A DNA stretch of 64,000 nt, taken from contig NZ_OBMR01000010.1 in NCBI RefSeq assembly GCF_900218035.1, positions 1-64,000 of the forward strand. Direction: 5' to 3'. The position numbers and the translations under genes are program-made. The notes beneath the pieces are model-generated. The model was given only the letters and a program-made list of their open reading frames with translations. It made no database searches and was not told the origin of the DNA. Within the stretch, counting starts at the first letter, position 1. Every line of letters begins with the position of its first letter. Source of the stretch: Pseudobutyrivibrio ruminis DSM 9787 (lineage in GTDB: Bacteria > Bacillota > Clostridia > Lachnospirales > Lachnospiraceae). Shown here one piece after another: positions 52,255 to 61,271 of the stretch.

Positions 52255-53256
52255 ATGAAATCAAAGATTAAAAAACTATTATGTATGACAATGATAGGCG
52301 TTTTAGCTATAGCTTCTATGGTTGGATGTGGAAGTGCTAATTCGTCTTCAGGAAAGGTTTCAGCAAAGGGAACAAATATTTATTTTTCAATTCCTGACGT
52401 TGATGATACATTCAGAGCAGCACTTAGCGATGCTATAAATCAGGCAGCAGCTGAGTCAGGAGCAACAGTAACAACTGAGTATTGTGGTAATAGTACCGAT
52501 GAACAGCTTCATATGATTGAGGCTGCAGCAGCATCTGGGCAGTACAATGCAATTATCTGTCGAATCGTAGATATATCTACCGCTCTTCAGATGGAAATTG
52601 CAGCAGGAGATTTACCTATTGTATTTGTAAACAATGAGCCTAGTTCAGAGTATTTAAAGGCAGATAAATATATTTATGCAGGATCTTTTGAACAGGACGC
52701 AGGTAGATTCCAGGCGGAATATGTTTGGAACAAATTGGGCAATCCATCATCTATGAATATCGTTATTCTTGAGGGTGAGAAAGGCCATGCAGGAGCGATT
52801 GGTAGAACAAATGCTATTAAATACTTCTATCGAGACAACGGAGTTGATGCCAACATAGTTTTTATGGACCATGCAAACTGGTCAGATACTGAGGCATATG
52901 AAAAGCTTGATGTGTTTAAGCTTACAAATCAGAGCTTCGATGCTATATTCTGCAATAATGACACAATGGCACTAGGTGCTGTAAAGTGGCTTAAGGACAA
53001 TGGTTATGATCCATCAAAGTATCTTGTAGCTGGTGTAGATGCCACAGCTGATGGATGTGCGTCAATCAAGGCAGGCGACATGTATATGACAGTTTTACAG
53101 GATGCTCAGGGACAGGGCGTAGCAGCAGTAAATGCATGTGCGATGCTGTCAAAGGGGCAGTCAATTTCATCAATTGAAGGGGCTACAGATGATTTGAAAT
53201 ACGTGCTGGTTCCATTTGTTCCAGTTGACGCTTCAAATGTGTCAGAAGTCCAATAA
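52255..53256 (+). CDS. Ribose-type sugar-binding lipoprotein (orphan, next to chemoreceptor)
   Basis: 333 residues from ATG 52255; the frame is open upstream but GAGGGGG (52241-52247) and the signal peptide fix this start. Lipobox ASMVGCG (Cys about residue 25), then a PBP type 1 (RbsB-like) domain: TNIYFSIPDVDDTFRAALSDA, QYNAIICRIVDISTAL, GEKGHAGAIGRTNAIKYF, FDAIFCNNDTMALGAV and VAGVDATADGC. No permease or ATPase accompanies it. It follows the chemoreceptor by 13 bases, so a role in chemotactic sensing of a sugar or similar ligand is likely. A terminator ends the operon. Confidence 0.9.
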   Translation: MKSKIKKLLCMTMIGVLAIASMVGCGSANSSSGKVSAKGTNIYFSIPDVDDTFRAALSDAINQAAAESGATVTTEYCGNSTDEQLHMIEAAAASGQYNAIICRIVDISTALQMEIAAGDLPIVFVNNEPSSEYLKADKYIYAGSFEQDAGRFQAEYVWNKLGNPSSMNIVILEGEKGHAGAIGRTNAIKYFYRDNGVDANIVFMDHANWSDTEAYEKLDVFKLTNQSFDAIFCNNDTMALGAVKWLKDNGYDPSKYLVAGVDATADGCASIKAGDMYMTVLQDAQGQGVAAVNACAMLSKGQSISSIEGATDDLKYVLVPFVPVDASNVSEVQ

Positions 53257-53266
53257 TAGACTGGAT

Positions 53267-53303
53267 AAAGTCGTTGTGTAATATTACTCAACGACTTTTT
53301 TTA
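53267..53303 (+). terminator. Rho-independent terminator of the chemoreceptor operon
   Basis: Perfect 10-bp stem AAAGTCGTTG/CAACGACTTT (53267-53276, 53289-53298) followed by seven or more T. Confidence 0.93.
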
Positions 53304-53391
53304 TTTTGTCTTAATTTATTGAAATAAGTTCAAAGATGAGATAAAATTAACTAGCTATAAAATTAGAAAAAAAGCGTTTAGGAGGATGATT

Positions 53392-54219
53392 ATGAAAAAA
53401 GTAACGCTATTAGCTGCCACAGTTGTTATGGCAGGCTCACTTTTCACAGCATGTGGTAAAAGCTCTACTCCACAGTACGAGGCAACAGTTGACGAGGTTT
53501 TTACATGTGGTACTTACGACGGAACAGCATTGGTTGTAAATCTTGATGCTACAAACAACACAGATTCATACTTAGACAACTATACAGTTGCATATAGTCT
53601 TGTAGCTACACTTGATGGTACAGCACTTAGCACATCTTATTTAGGTTCTGATAACCCATATGCTATTGCTGATGGAAAGATTAAGAGTGGTGAATCTGGA
53701 ATGGTTCAGGCAGCATTTGACATCTCAGGTGTTGATTATGATGAGGATTCAGAACTTGTACTTGAATTAACATCATACACAATCAAGGATTACAAAACTG
53801 TAGGCGTTCTTGAAGAGACAATCTCAATGGCAGACGTTGAGGCTAAGGTTTCTGAGAGCGAATTTGATGTTTCAATTGACAATGTAACAGTTACAGATGA
53901 TGGAGAAGGAACAAACATCGTAGTTATTGATTACACATTTACAAATGATTCTGATGAGGCTACAAGCTTTGGTTCTGCAGTTACAGAGGAACTCTTCCAG
54001 GATGGTGTAGCTCTTCAGCGTGGATACCTTCCATACAATCACCCATTACGTGAGGATATGGATGATGACAATGTATACACAGACATCAAGTCTGGTGCAA
54101 GCATTCAGGTTCGTGAAGTATTCGAGCTTACTAGCGATTCAAATGTAGAAATCAAGCTTACAGATAGACAGAGCTTTGATCAGGCAGTAATCTTGGAAAA
54201 GGAAATCCAGGTTAAATAA
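53392..54219 (+). CDS. DUF5067 lipoprotein (first of a pair)
   Basis: 275 residues. Signal peptide LLAATVVMAGSLFTACGKSS with lipobox Cys about residue 21. The body is two beta-sandwich repeats of DUF5067/DUF4352 type: ALVVNLDATNNTDSYLDNYTVAYSL...IKSGESGMVQAAFDI and NIVVIDYTFTNDSDEATSFGSAV...DIKSGASIQVREVFEL. These Ig-like domains are common on Lachnospiraceae lipoproteins; function unknown, possibly binding. ATG 53386 would touch the ribosome site GGAGG (53381-53385), so 53392 is chosen. Followed 11 bases later by a second DUF5067 gene. Confidence 0.85.
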   Translation: MKKVTLLAATVVMAGSLFTACGKSSTPQYEATVDEVFTCGTYDGTALVVNLDATNNTDSYLDNYTVAYSLVATLDGTALSTSYLGSDNPYAIADGKIKSGESGMVQAAFDISGVDYDEDSELVLELTSYTIKDYKTVGVLEETISMADVEAKVSESEFDVSIDNVTVTDDGEGTNIVVIDYTFTNDSDEATSFGSAVTEELFQDGVALQRGYLPYNHPLREDMDDDNVYTDIKSGASIQVREVFELTSDSNVEIKLTDRQSFDQAVILEKEIQVK

Positions 54220-54230
54220 GGGAGGCCAAT

Positions 54231-54893
54231 ATGAAAAAGAGATTATTAGCAGCTCTTCTTGTTTCTTTTGCACTTGTATTTGGTGTAACAGGATGTGGTA
54301 AATCTTCATCTATCAAGGATAAAATCGAGCAGTCAGCTGATGACGAAGAAGATGAGGATGAGGATGAAGACGAGGACGATGACAAGGATTCAAAGAAGAA
54401 GTCTAAGGACGACGAGGATGATGACGATGTTATCGTAGCAGGCACAATCGATACTTCAAGCAAGTATGCATTTAATGTTGATACAGCATTGCTTGGAACA
54501 GATGAGTATTATGATGATGTAGTAATTGTTTACCTTGTTGGTGAGTTTACAAACAACTCTGATGAGGTAATGGATTTTGCAAGCGTAGTTAATGTAGAAG
54601 TAAAGCAGGATGGTATTTCTCTTGATAAGGCATACATTTCTGGTACATCTAAGCTTAACTATGCAGAAATTAAGCCAGGTGAGTCTATTCCAATTATCTT
54701 AGGATACGAGTTGGATAGTGCTGATTACGATGTAGATATCGTTTGCACAGATTACACTCACTACGCAGATGAGGTTCTTTTCGAAGGCTCATATTCAATC
54801 GATGATTTGATTGAGAACACAAATGAATATATTGATGAGTACGATGATTACATCAGCGATGAAGGTATTGATGAATTTGAAGATTCTCTTTAA
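54231..54893 (+). CDS. DUF5067 lipoprotein with acidic linker (second of a pair)
   Basis: 220 residues. Lipoprotein signal ALLVSFALVFGVTGCGKSS, then an almost pure Asp/Glu/Lys linker at about 33-68 (for example DDEEDEDEDEDEDDDKDSKK), and one DUF5067-type domain (VIVYLVGEFTNNSDEVMDFASVV, IKPGESIPIILGYEL), with an acidic C-terminal tail. The charged linker may keep the domain away from the membrane or bind cations. Paralogue of the preceding gene, with one domain instead of two. A terminator follows at 54912. Confidence 0.85.
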   Translation: MKKRLLAALLVSFALVFGVTGCGKSSSIKDKIEQSADDEEDEDEDEDEDDDKDSKKKSKDDEDDDDVIVAGTIDTSSKYAFNVDTALLGTDEYYDDVVIVYLVGEFTNNSDEVMDFASVVNVEVKQDGISLDKAYISGTSKLNYAEIKPGESIPIILGYELDSADYDVDIVCTDYTHYADEVLFEGSYSIDDLIENTNEYIDEYDDYISDEGIDEFEDSL

Positions 54894-54911
54894 TCATTAG
54901 CTTTTAATTAG

Positions 54912-54944
54912 GCTGTCACACTATGAAAGTGTGGCAGCTTTTTT
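54912..54944 (+). terminator. Rho-independent terminator after the DUF5067 pair
   Basis: GCTGTCACACT/AGTGTGGCAGC (54912-54922, 54928-54938, one G-T pair) then TTTTTT. Confidence 0.93.
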
Positions 54945-55000
54945 GGTTTGTGCATTCAGACAGATTTTTCGGTAAATTAAATAAAATTGGGTTAAAGCGG

Positions 55001-55028
55001 TTTAACGTTACATATATTTTGGTATACT
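55001..55028 (+). promoter_or_regulatory. Extended -10 promoter of the kinase-phosphorylase operon
   Basis: TTTAAC (55001-55006), 16-bp spacer, TATACT (55023-55028) with TGG before it. AACGTTAC at 55004-55011 overlaps and resembles a LacI half-site. Confidence 0.6.
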
Positions 55029-55077
55029 TATTGCGTGTTGTTTATGTCATATCTATAGTGAGCAGGAGGATATTATT

Positions 55078-55977
55078 ATGGCTATTGATCTTAAACAATA
55101 CGAGGCACTTCCACATGGCGATATGCCAGGTGACAAGGTAGAAATAGGTGAGGAGCATGTTAAAAAGGCAACTCTTATTATGGAGAAGCTTGAGGGCATG
55201 CTTGATGAGGTTATCGCAAAGGATGGCAGAGCTGTCATAGCTGTTTGCGGTGGCTCAGGAGTAGGAAAGTCTGAGACAGCGTCTCTCATTTCTTATTTTT
55301 TAAATGAGAAGGGCATTGGTGCTTATACAATGTCAGGAGACAACTATCCTAGAAGAATTCCTATGTACAACGATGCTGAGAGACTTCGCATCTTTAGAAC
55401 TAGCGGTGTAAGAGGCCTTGTAAAGGCTAATGAAGCAACACCTGAACACTTCGACAAGCTTAGAGCTTGGCAACAGGAGGAGACAGATGCTTCAGCTGAC
55501 CATGTTTCAACTGATCCATGGATGAAGGCTTATCTTGATGCTGGTAGAGAGGGACTCACAGGCTATCTTGGCACTACAAACGAAATTGATTTCGATGAAG
55601 TAACTGGTATTGTTAAGGCTTTCAAATCCGGCCAGGATAAGATCTACCTTAAGAGAATGGGTAGAACCGATTCTGAACTTTGGTATGATGAAGTTGATTT
55701 TACAAACAAAAAAGTTCTAGTTATTGAATGGACACATGGTAATAGTGATAACTATGAAGGCGTGGATATTCCAATCCTTCTCAACAGCACACCAGAAGAG
55801 ACACTGGCTCACCGCAGAGCTAGAAATCGTGATGGCAAGACTGATAGTGCATTCACTATGCTTGTGTTGGAACTCGAGCAGAACCTTTTAAAGTCACAGG
55901 CTCACAAGGCAAAAATTATTCTTTCTAAATCAGGTGAGTTACTTTCATATAGCGAATATGAAAGTCTTATGAAGTAG
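55078..55977 (+). CDS. P-loop kinase, uridine kinase/adenylylsulfate-kinase-like
   Basis: 299 residues. Walker A GGSGVGKSETASL at 58-70, then GAYTMSGDNYPRRIPMYNDAERLRIF (a substrate Asp after the P-loop strand), VLVIEWTHGNSDNYEGVDIPILLNSTPEETLAHRRARNRD (Walker B-like, lid Arg residues). It resembles uridine kinase/PRK-type small-molecule kinases but carries an extra N-terminal helical region and a longer middle, so nucleoside specificity is not supported. It is 12 bases upstream of a GH13 phosphorylase-like gene, which suggests phosphorylation of a sugar or sugar-acid made or used by that enzyme (inference). Confidence 0.75.
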   Translation: MAIDLKQYEALPHGDMPGDKVEIGEEHVKKATLIMEKLEGMLDEVIAKDGRAVIAVCGGSGVGKSETASLISYFLNEKGIGAYTMSGDNYPRRIPMYNDAERLRIFRTSGVRGLVKANEATPEHFDKLRAWQQEETDASADHVSTDPWMKAYLDAGREGLTGYLGTTNEIDFDEVTGIVKAFKSGQDKIYLKRMGRTDSELWYDEVDFTNKKVLVIEWTHGNSDNYEGVDIPILLNSTPEETLAHRRARNRDGKTDSAFTMLVLELEQNLLKSQAHKAKIILSKSGELLSYSEYESLMK

Positions 55978-55989
55978 GAGGGATTAGTG

Positions 55990-57633
55990 ATGAGCAATGG
56001 ACCAATGTTAAATGCTTACCCAGATTCTATGGGTGGCACATTAGATGATATTGTAAAGGTTCTTAGTAAGGATGAATTGAAGGACGTATTCGAGTCATTC
56101 TACATCCTTCCAAGTATTTTTAATACAGACTTAGACAGAGGTTTCTCAGTAATTGATTATGGAATCAATGAGGAGCTTGGTAGCAAGGAAGCCATTGAGG
56201 CTATCAAGGCTATGGGCATCGACCTTAAGCTTGATTTCATCCTTAACCACGCATCTGTATTATCAAAGGAGTTCCAGGATATCATCAAAAATGGTGAGAA
56301 TTCTAAGTACAAGGATTTCTTCATTGACTGGAACAAATTCTGGGAAGGTTGCGGTACTCTCACAAAAGAGGGTTACATTCAGCCAGATGAAAAATATATC
56401 AAGGATATGTTTTTCCGCAAGCCAGGTTTACCAATTCTTATGGTAAGATTCCCAGATGGCAGAAACGTACCATATTGGAACACATTCTACCAGGAGGTTC
56501 GCTACAAGAATCTTGAAGCAGAAGACCTTATGGAAAAGATGGATATCCAGTATGTGGCTGCTACACGTTTAGCACAGTGTGTTAATTCCCAAATCAGCCA
56601 GGGAACAAGCGTAGCAGAATTGAAGCTTGGAAAATACGAACAGTATCGTGATGAGGTAGTTGATTTACTTGAGAGCAGTCGTAGATACTTAGGACAGATG
56701 GATTTGAATATCAAATCTCCACTTGTTTGGGAATTCTATGAAAACACTCTTAAGACACTTTCATCATACGGTGCTAAAATCGTCAGACTTGATGCATTCG
56801 CATATGCTCCTAAGGAGCCAGGAGAAAAGAATTTCTTGAATGATCCTGGAACTTGGGATTTACTACAGAAGGTTAGAGAGCTTGCAGACAAAAACGGAGT
56901 AACATTACTTCCTGAGATTCACGCAAGCTACGGCGAGAAGATTTATGAGTTAGTAGCAGGCAAAGGCTATATGACATACGATTTCTTCTTACCAGGACTT
57001 CTTATATACGCAATCGAAAATCACAATCCAGATGTTCTTATCAACTGGGCAAAAGAGCTTGTTGAAAAGGATATCAGAGTTGTAAACATGCTTGGTTGCC
57101 ACGATGGTATACCACTTCTTGATTTAAAGGGACTTCTTCCAGAAGACGAAATCCAGAAGATGATAGATGTACTTGTTTCTAGAGGAGGATTTGTAAAGGA
57201 TCTTCACGGAGCAAAGAACATGTACTACCAGGTAAATGCCACATACTACAGTGCATTAGGTGAAGACGATAAGAAGATGCTCTTTGCCAGAGCAATTCAG
57301 ATGTTCATGCCAGGTAAGCCACAGGTATGGTACTTAGATTTGTTCGCAGGAAAGAATGATCACGAAGCTGTTGCTCGTGCAGGCGCAGGTGGTCACAAAG
57401 AAATCAACAGAACAAATCTTACAATGGAGCAAATTGAGGAAGGACTTAAAAAGGATGTTGTTAAAAAGCAGATTGAGCTTTTGCAGCTTCGTAAGTCACA
57501 TCCTGCATTTGGTTTTGATAGTAAACTTTCAATCAATACCAATGGTTCAGTTGTTTCCTTTACATGGACAAAGGATAATGACACCATTACTCTAGAGGCA
57601 GATTTCGAAAGCCTAGAGTACCAAATTATTTAA
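55990..57633 (+). CDS. GH13 sucrose-phosphorylase-like enzyme (GH13_18 type)
   Basis: 547 residues. N-terminal PMLNAYPDSMGGTLDDIVKVL parallels the YADSxGGxL opening of sucrose phosphorylases. The catalytic set is visible: nucleophile Asp in AKIVRLDAFAYAP, acid/base Glu in TLLPEIHASYGEK, third Asp in LGCHDGIPLLDLKG. MPGKPQVWYLDLFAGKND near the C-terminus is also typical. These enzymes reversibly phosphorolyse sucrose, glucosylglycerate or phosphorylated relatives, giving glucose 1-phosphate. Acceptor specificity cannot be read by eye. ATG 55990 is 7 bases from AGGAGGG; GTG 55987 is unlikely. Operon with the P-loop kinase. Confidence 0.87.
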   Translation: MSNGPMLNAYPDSMGGTLDDIVKVLSKDELKDVFESFYILPSIFNTDLDRGFSVIDYGINEELGSKEAIEAIKAMGIDLKLDFILNHASVLSKEFQDIIKNGENSKYKDFFIDWNKFWEGCGTLTKEGYIQPDEKYIKDMFFRKPGLPILMVRFPDGRNVPYWNTFYQEVRYKNLEAEDLMEKMDIQYVAATRLAQCVNSQISQGTSVAELKLGKYEQYRDEVVDLLESSRRYLGQMDLNIKSPLVWEFYENTLKTLSSYGAKIVRLDAFAYAPKEPGEKNFLNDPGTWDLLQKVRELADKNGVTLLPEIHASYGEKIYELVAGKGYMTYDFFLPGLLIYAIENHNPDVLINWAKELVEKDIRVVNMLGCHDGIPLLDLKGLLPEDEIQKMIDVLVSRGGFVKDLHGAKNMYYQVNATYYSALGEDDKKMLFARAIQMFMPGKPQVWYLDLFAGKNDHEAVARAGAGGHKEINRTNLTMEQIEEGLKKDVVKKQIELLQLRKSHPAFGFDSKLSINTNGSVVSFTWTKDNDTITLEADFESLEYQII

Positions 57634-57640
57634 TAATGAC

Positions 57641-57744
57641 GAAGCCAGCATGTTACGGCTACAAGCCTACTGATTTCTTCGCTCGACGAATGTCTCGCTT
57701 AAGAAATAGTAGAGCTTGATGCCTACATACTGGCTTCTGTTTTT
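57641..57744 (+). terminator. Long-stem terminator containing the shared 19-nt module
   Basis: GAAGCCAG/CTGGCTTC (57641-57648, 57730-57737) then GTTTTT. Inside, AAGCCTACTGATTTCTT pairs with AAGAAATAGTAGAGCTT (57663-57679, 57700-57716). The run GTTACGGCTACAAGCCTAC at 57652-57670 equals the minus-strand hairpin loop at 26368-26386. Confidence 0.75.
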
Positions 57745-57773
57745 GTAAATTTGAAAATCTGTATTTGGTGTCT

Positions 57774-58223
57774 CTACGAGAGCGGGTTGCCGAATATCAT
57801 GTTTGAGTTGTGGTAACGGCGGTCGCTTGTGACGTCTTCCCCAAACCATTCTGGTGGGGTGAAGGAATTGGCGGCTTCCTCATTTGGAAACTCTACCTCA
57901 GCCATAATGAGGCCTTCCATGTGACCAGAGAACACATCAAGTTCGATTGTGTATGGATCAAGTGGAATAAGATAGCGGCGCTTTGTGATAGGATAACCGT
58001 CAATCTTTTCTAGAAGGTGTTCGTAGGCCTCCTTTGTGAGTGCGGCTTCGATTTCCTCACGGGCCATCAATCCACTTCCTTTATATGTCAGAATATATGC
58101 GTCATTCTTTCGACGGATTCTAACAACAGGGCTGGTAGAAAGATATCCCTGTTCAATTTCAACATACTTATATTGGCCTAAATCAGGCAATTCTTTGATT
58201 AAAAATTTTCTTTCAATTTCCAT
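57774..58223 (-). CDS. CYTH-domain protein (triphosphate tunnel family)
   Basis: 149 residues. Starts with the ExExK signature MEIERKFLI, followed by IEQGYLST, VRIRRKNDAYILTYKG, alternating basic and acidic strands (IELDVFSGHMEGLIMAEVEF), all lining the triphosphate tunnel in the CYTH fold. Short bacterial members are inorganic triphosphatases or class IV cyclase relatives; triphosphatase is the more common activity. Convergent with the GH13 gene. Adjacent to efp on the other strand. Confidence 0.92.
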   Translation of the reverse strand: MEIERKFLIKELPDLGQYKYVEIEQGYLSTSPVVRIRRKNDAYILTYKGSGLMAREEIEAALTKEAYEHLLEKIDGYPITKRRYLIPLDPYTIELDVFSGHMEGLIMAEVEFPNEEAANSFTPPEWFGEDVTSDRRYHNSNMIFGNPLS

Positions 58224-58368
58224 GGATTTATAGTAGCAAATAAAGAGAGAAATGAAAATATATTGAAAAAAACTGAAATTTGCGGTAAAATTACCATTAC
58301 GAGTGCTAATATATCCGGGCGATGTGGTAGGGCTCGGTATAGGTATAGCTTTTAAGGAGGAATTTATA

Positions 58369-58926
58369 ATGATTACAGCCGGTGATTTTAGAAACGGTAT
58401 GACTATCGAAATGGATAATCAGGTTTATCAGGTAATTGAATTTCAGCACGTAAAGCCAGGTAAGGGTGCAGCTTTCGTTCGTACTAAGCTTAAGAACATA
58501 AAGAACGGTGGTGTTACTGAAACATCTTTCCGTCCAACAGAGAAGTTCCCAGCAGCACGTATCGATCGTAAGGATATGCAGTATCTCTACAACGATGGTG
58601 ACCTTTACAACTTCATGGATGTTGAGACATACGATCAGGTTGCTCTTACAGCAGATCAGATTGGTGACGCTCTTAAGTTCGTTAAGGAAAATGAAATCGT
58701 AAAGATGCTTTCACACAACGGTTCAATCTTCTCAGTTGAGCCACCTATGTTTGTTGAGCTTCAGATTACAGACACAGAGCCAGGTTTCAAGGGCGATACA
58801 GCTACAGGTGCTACAAAGCCTGCTACAGTTGAGACAGGTGCTGTTGTATACGTTCCACTTTTCGTTGAGAATGGTGAGACAATCAAGATTGATACTAGAA
58901 CTGGAGAGTATTTATCAAGAGTTTAA
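58369..58926 (+). CDS. efp: Elongation factor P
   Basis: 185 residues, full length: KOW-like domain I, then two OB domains ending [13 protein letters not shown]. The tip loop [12 protein letters not shown] places Lys32 at the position modified in other EF-Ps. It rescues ribosomes stalled on polyproline. ATG 58369 follows AAGGAGG (58354-58360); a longer in-frame start at 58303 has no support. Upstream an extended -10-like TGCTAATAT lies at 58304-58312. A 66-residue gene follows 2 bases later. Confidence 0.97.
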   Translation: MITAGDFRNGMTIEMDNQVYQVIEFQHVKPGKGAAFVRTKLKNIKNGGVTETSFRPTEKFPAARIDRKDMQYLYNDGDLYNFMDVETYDQVALTADQIGDALKFVKENEIVKMLSHNGSIFSVEPPMFVELQITDTEPGFKGDTATGATKPATVETGAVVYVPLFVENGETIKIDTRTGEYLSRV

Positions 58927-58928
58927 TT

Positions 58929-59129
58929 ATGGATTATAGAGAATACCCGCTTTCGGAGCTTTTAAAAAATCGAAAAATATTTGCCGTATTTGACGAAGAA
59001 TTTCAAAAGGGCACTTGGCTGGATGCCACAGCTCTACTTGGAAGCGAAAGCACAATCAACCAACTTTATCGTGACGGCACAGTACCTCGCGATACCCTAG
59101 ACAGGATAGTTGAGCGTCTCTCTAAATAA
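58929..59129 (+). CDS. Small hypothetical protein downstream of efp
   Basis: 66 residues: MDYREYPLSELLKNRKIFAV, FDEEFQKGTWLDATALLGSESTINQLYRDG, TVPRDTLDRIVERLSK. Soluble, predicted helical, with a pattern like a short HTH or adaptor, but no assignable domain. It starts 2 bases after the efp stop without a clear ribosome site, so translation may depend on efp. Terminator at 59138 follows. Coding status rests on the tight coupling and clean reading frame. Confidence 0.6.
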   Translation: MDYREYPLSELLKNRKIFAVFDEEFQKGTWLDATALLGSESTINQLYRDGTVPRDTLDRIVERLSK

Positions 59130-59137
59130 TGCAAATC

Positions 59138-59168
59138 AAGGACCTTAGGATTACCTAGGGTCCTTTTT
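59138..59168 (+). terminator. Rho-independent terminator of the efp operon
   Basis: AAGGACC/GGTCCTT with inner TTAGG-ATTA-CCTAG (59138-59163), then a T run to 59168. Confidence 0.9.
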
Positions 59169-59181
59169 TATACCTTGCCGT

Positions 59182-59813
59182 CCGGGATTAATGTGGGCTA
59201 AATGTAAAGTTCTGATGGGCTCCCTGCCCGCCACACACTGGTGGTTGCTAGGCGTGGACGATTTCGCGAATATTATAGTTTTTCTTAGCACAAAAGGAGC
59301 CCACACTGCTGGTGTCTTGTTGCGGGATGAACTTTTTCTGAATCTGTATAAGCTAGGACGGACACTTATAAACTATAAATATGGATTTTCAAAGCTATGG
59401 TACCTTGGGTTCATATTACATTCACTAAGTAGAACTAAAAAAGAGATATTTGTATGTATGAGCACCGTGGCACATTCAACATCGTGTTTCAAGTGACCAC
59501 TGCTGCCGCCGTCCTAGCGGCAGCTGCTCATCCATATCAAATATCTCTTTTAGTTCTACTAAGCTCATTCCAAAATCGCCCAAAGGTTACCATAGTTTTG
59601 GAAATCCATATATTAATCAAAAACAGTGTGTCCGTCCATAGACATACAGATTCAGAAAATGTACAGACCTGCAAAAGACGACAGCTAACAAGTGTGTGCT
59701 CCTTGTGCTCTAGAAAAACATAATATTCATGCGATGTCCACGCCTAGCAACCACCAGTGTGCGACGGGCAGGGAGCCCAGCTTCACATATTGGAAAGCCT
59801 ACATTAATCCCGG
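59182..59813 (+). ncRNA. Giant rod-shaped structured element, copy C
   Basis: 632 bp. Outer stem 59182-59199/59796-59813 (18 bp, one G-T) and a 43-bp stem 59217-59259/59736-59778 with two mismatches; neither matches the stems of A or B. From about 59260 to 59735 it is close to copy A, including GATTTCGCGAATATTATAG, GTGTCTTGTTGCGGGATG, the AAAAGAGATATTTG stem and the invariant 64-nt core at 59463-59526. Compared with A, AGTGCAA/TTGCACT has become AGCACAA/TTGTGCT, two compensated base pairs. The gap 59130-59894 holds nothing else apart from the efp terminator. Confidence 0.65.
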
Positions 59814-59894
59814 GGTCGAATTTGCAAGTTAGTTACGGAATAAACCTATTGTGTTTGCGGAGGTTATCACGTAGTATTGGAGGAAATAAGGTAT

Positions 59895-61271
59895 ATGGAG
59901 AAGGATGTAATGACAAAGGATAACGAGATTAGAATAGACAATAGGCATTTTTATAGTAGATTGGTGACCATAGCGGGGCCGATAGCGTTTCAGAGTTTGA
60001 TGCTTGCGCTGGTGGCTGCCTGTGATGCATTGATGCTGGGAAGGGTGGCGCAGGAGCAGATGACGGCGGTTTCCCTGGCTACGCAGATACAGTTCGTTCA
60101 GAATATGCTGATTATGGCTATTACGGGAGCGGGAGCAATCCTTGGAGCTCAGTATTGGGGCAAAGGTGATAAAGAAACTATACAGAAGCTTTTTGATATG
60201 ATGCTGAAGTATGCAGGGGCTATTTGCATAGCCTTCTTTATCGGATGCGAGATTTTTCCGGAGGCCTTGATGCATGTGTTTGCAAGCGACCAGACTTTGA
60301 TTGAGCTTGGTGCTGCTTATCTTCGCATTGCTGGATGGTCTTATCTGATAACAGGTGTGTCGCAAAGTTATCTAGCCATTATGAAGGTTACAGATCATGT
60401 CAATGAAAGTGCGTGGATTAGTAGCTGCGCCGTTGTACTCAACGTATTGTTTAACCTGATATTTATCTTCGGTTTTCTGGGAGCTCCAAGAATGGAGGCA
60501 AAGGGGGCAGCCCTGGCAACAACTATCGCACGTATAATAGAGCTTATTATTTGCCTTGTAATTTCCGGTAGAGCAGGTTACATTAGGCCGGCGCTAAGTA
60601 AGATGTTTAAAATTAGCAAGGAACTTACAAAGGATTTTTGGAGGCAGTGCTTGCCACTTATGGGTGGCTCACTTTTCTGGGGAGTTGGATTTACTTCATA
60701 CACTGCGATAATGGGACATATGGGTGTAGATGCGGCTGCAGCAAATTCTATTGCAGCAGTTGTAAGAGATTTGATTTGCTGTGTTTGTAATGGTATTGGA
60801 AGTGCGGCTGGCATCATTGTTGGAAATGAGCTTGGTGCTGGTAATTTGGAGCTTGGCAAGGCTTATGGAATCAAGCTTATGAAGATATCTTATGTTATCG
60901 GAATTGCTTCAATGATTATCGTATTTGCGGTAACTCCGCTAACAGTTCATATGGTACTTCTCACTGATGAAGCTAGAAAATATCTTACAGGGATGATGTG
61001 CATAATGGCTGTGTACATGATAGGGCGATGTGTAAACACTGTCACAATTAACGGAGTGTTAGATGGTGGCGGAGATACCATATTCGATATGTATAGCTTG
61101 GCAGTGTGCATGTGGGGAATAGCCATACCATTGGCTCTTCTCGGGGCTTTTGTGTTCCACTGGCCAGTGCTACTTGTGTATTCATGTACATGCCTTGATG
61201 AAGTAGGTAAAATTCCATGGGTAATGATTCGCTTCCGCAAATATAAGTGGGTGCAGAATTTGACCAAATAG
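59895..61271 (+). CDS. MATE-family efflux transporter
   Basis: 458 residues with 12 predicted helices in two six-helix bundles. MATE features: YSRLVTIAGPIAFQSLMLALVAACDALMLGRV, ATQIQFVQNMLIMAITGAGAILGAQYWGKGD, and in the second half SLFWGVGFTSYTAIMGHMGVDAAAANSIA and IIVGNELGAGNLELGKAYG. It exports drugs or metabolites with sodium or protons. Starts: TTG 59877 precedes the ribosome site GGAGG (59879-59883). ATG 59895 is 11 bases away, and ATG 59910 (after GGAGAAGG) is a real alternative that removes five residues. Confidence 0.93.
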   Translation: MEKDVMTKDNEIRIDNRHFYSRLVTIAGPIAFQSLMLALVAACDALMLGRVAQEQMTAVSLATQIQFVQNMLIMAITGAGAILGAQYWGKGDKETIQKLFDMMLKYAGAICIAFFIGCEIFPEALMHVFASDQTLIELGAAYLRIAGWSYLITGVSQSYLAIMKVTDHVNESAWISSCAVVLNVLFNLIFIFGFLGAPRMEAKGAALATTIARIIELIICLVISGRAGYIRPALSKMFKISKELTKDFWRQCLPLMGGSLFWGVGFTSYTAIMGHMGVDAAAANSIAAVVRDLICCVCNGIGSAAGIIVGNELGAGNLELGKAYGIKLMKISYVIGIASMIIVFAVTPLTVHMVLLTDEARKYLTGMMCIMAVYMIGRCVNTVTINGVLDGGGDTIFDMYSLAVCMWGIAIPLALLGAFVFHWPVLLVYSCTCLDEVGKIPWVMIRFRKYKWVQNLTK

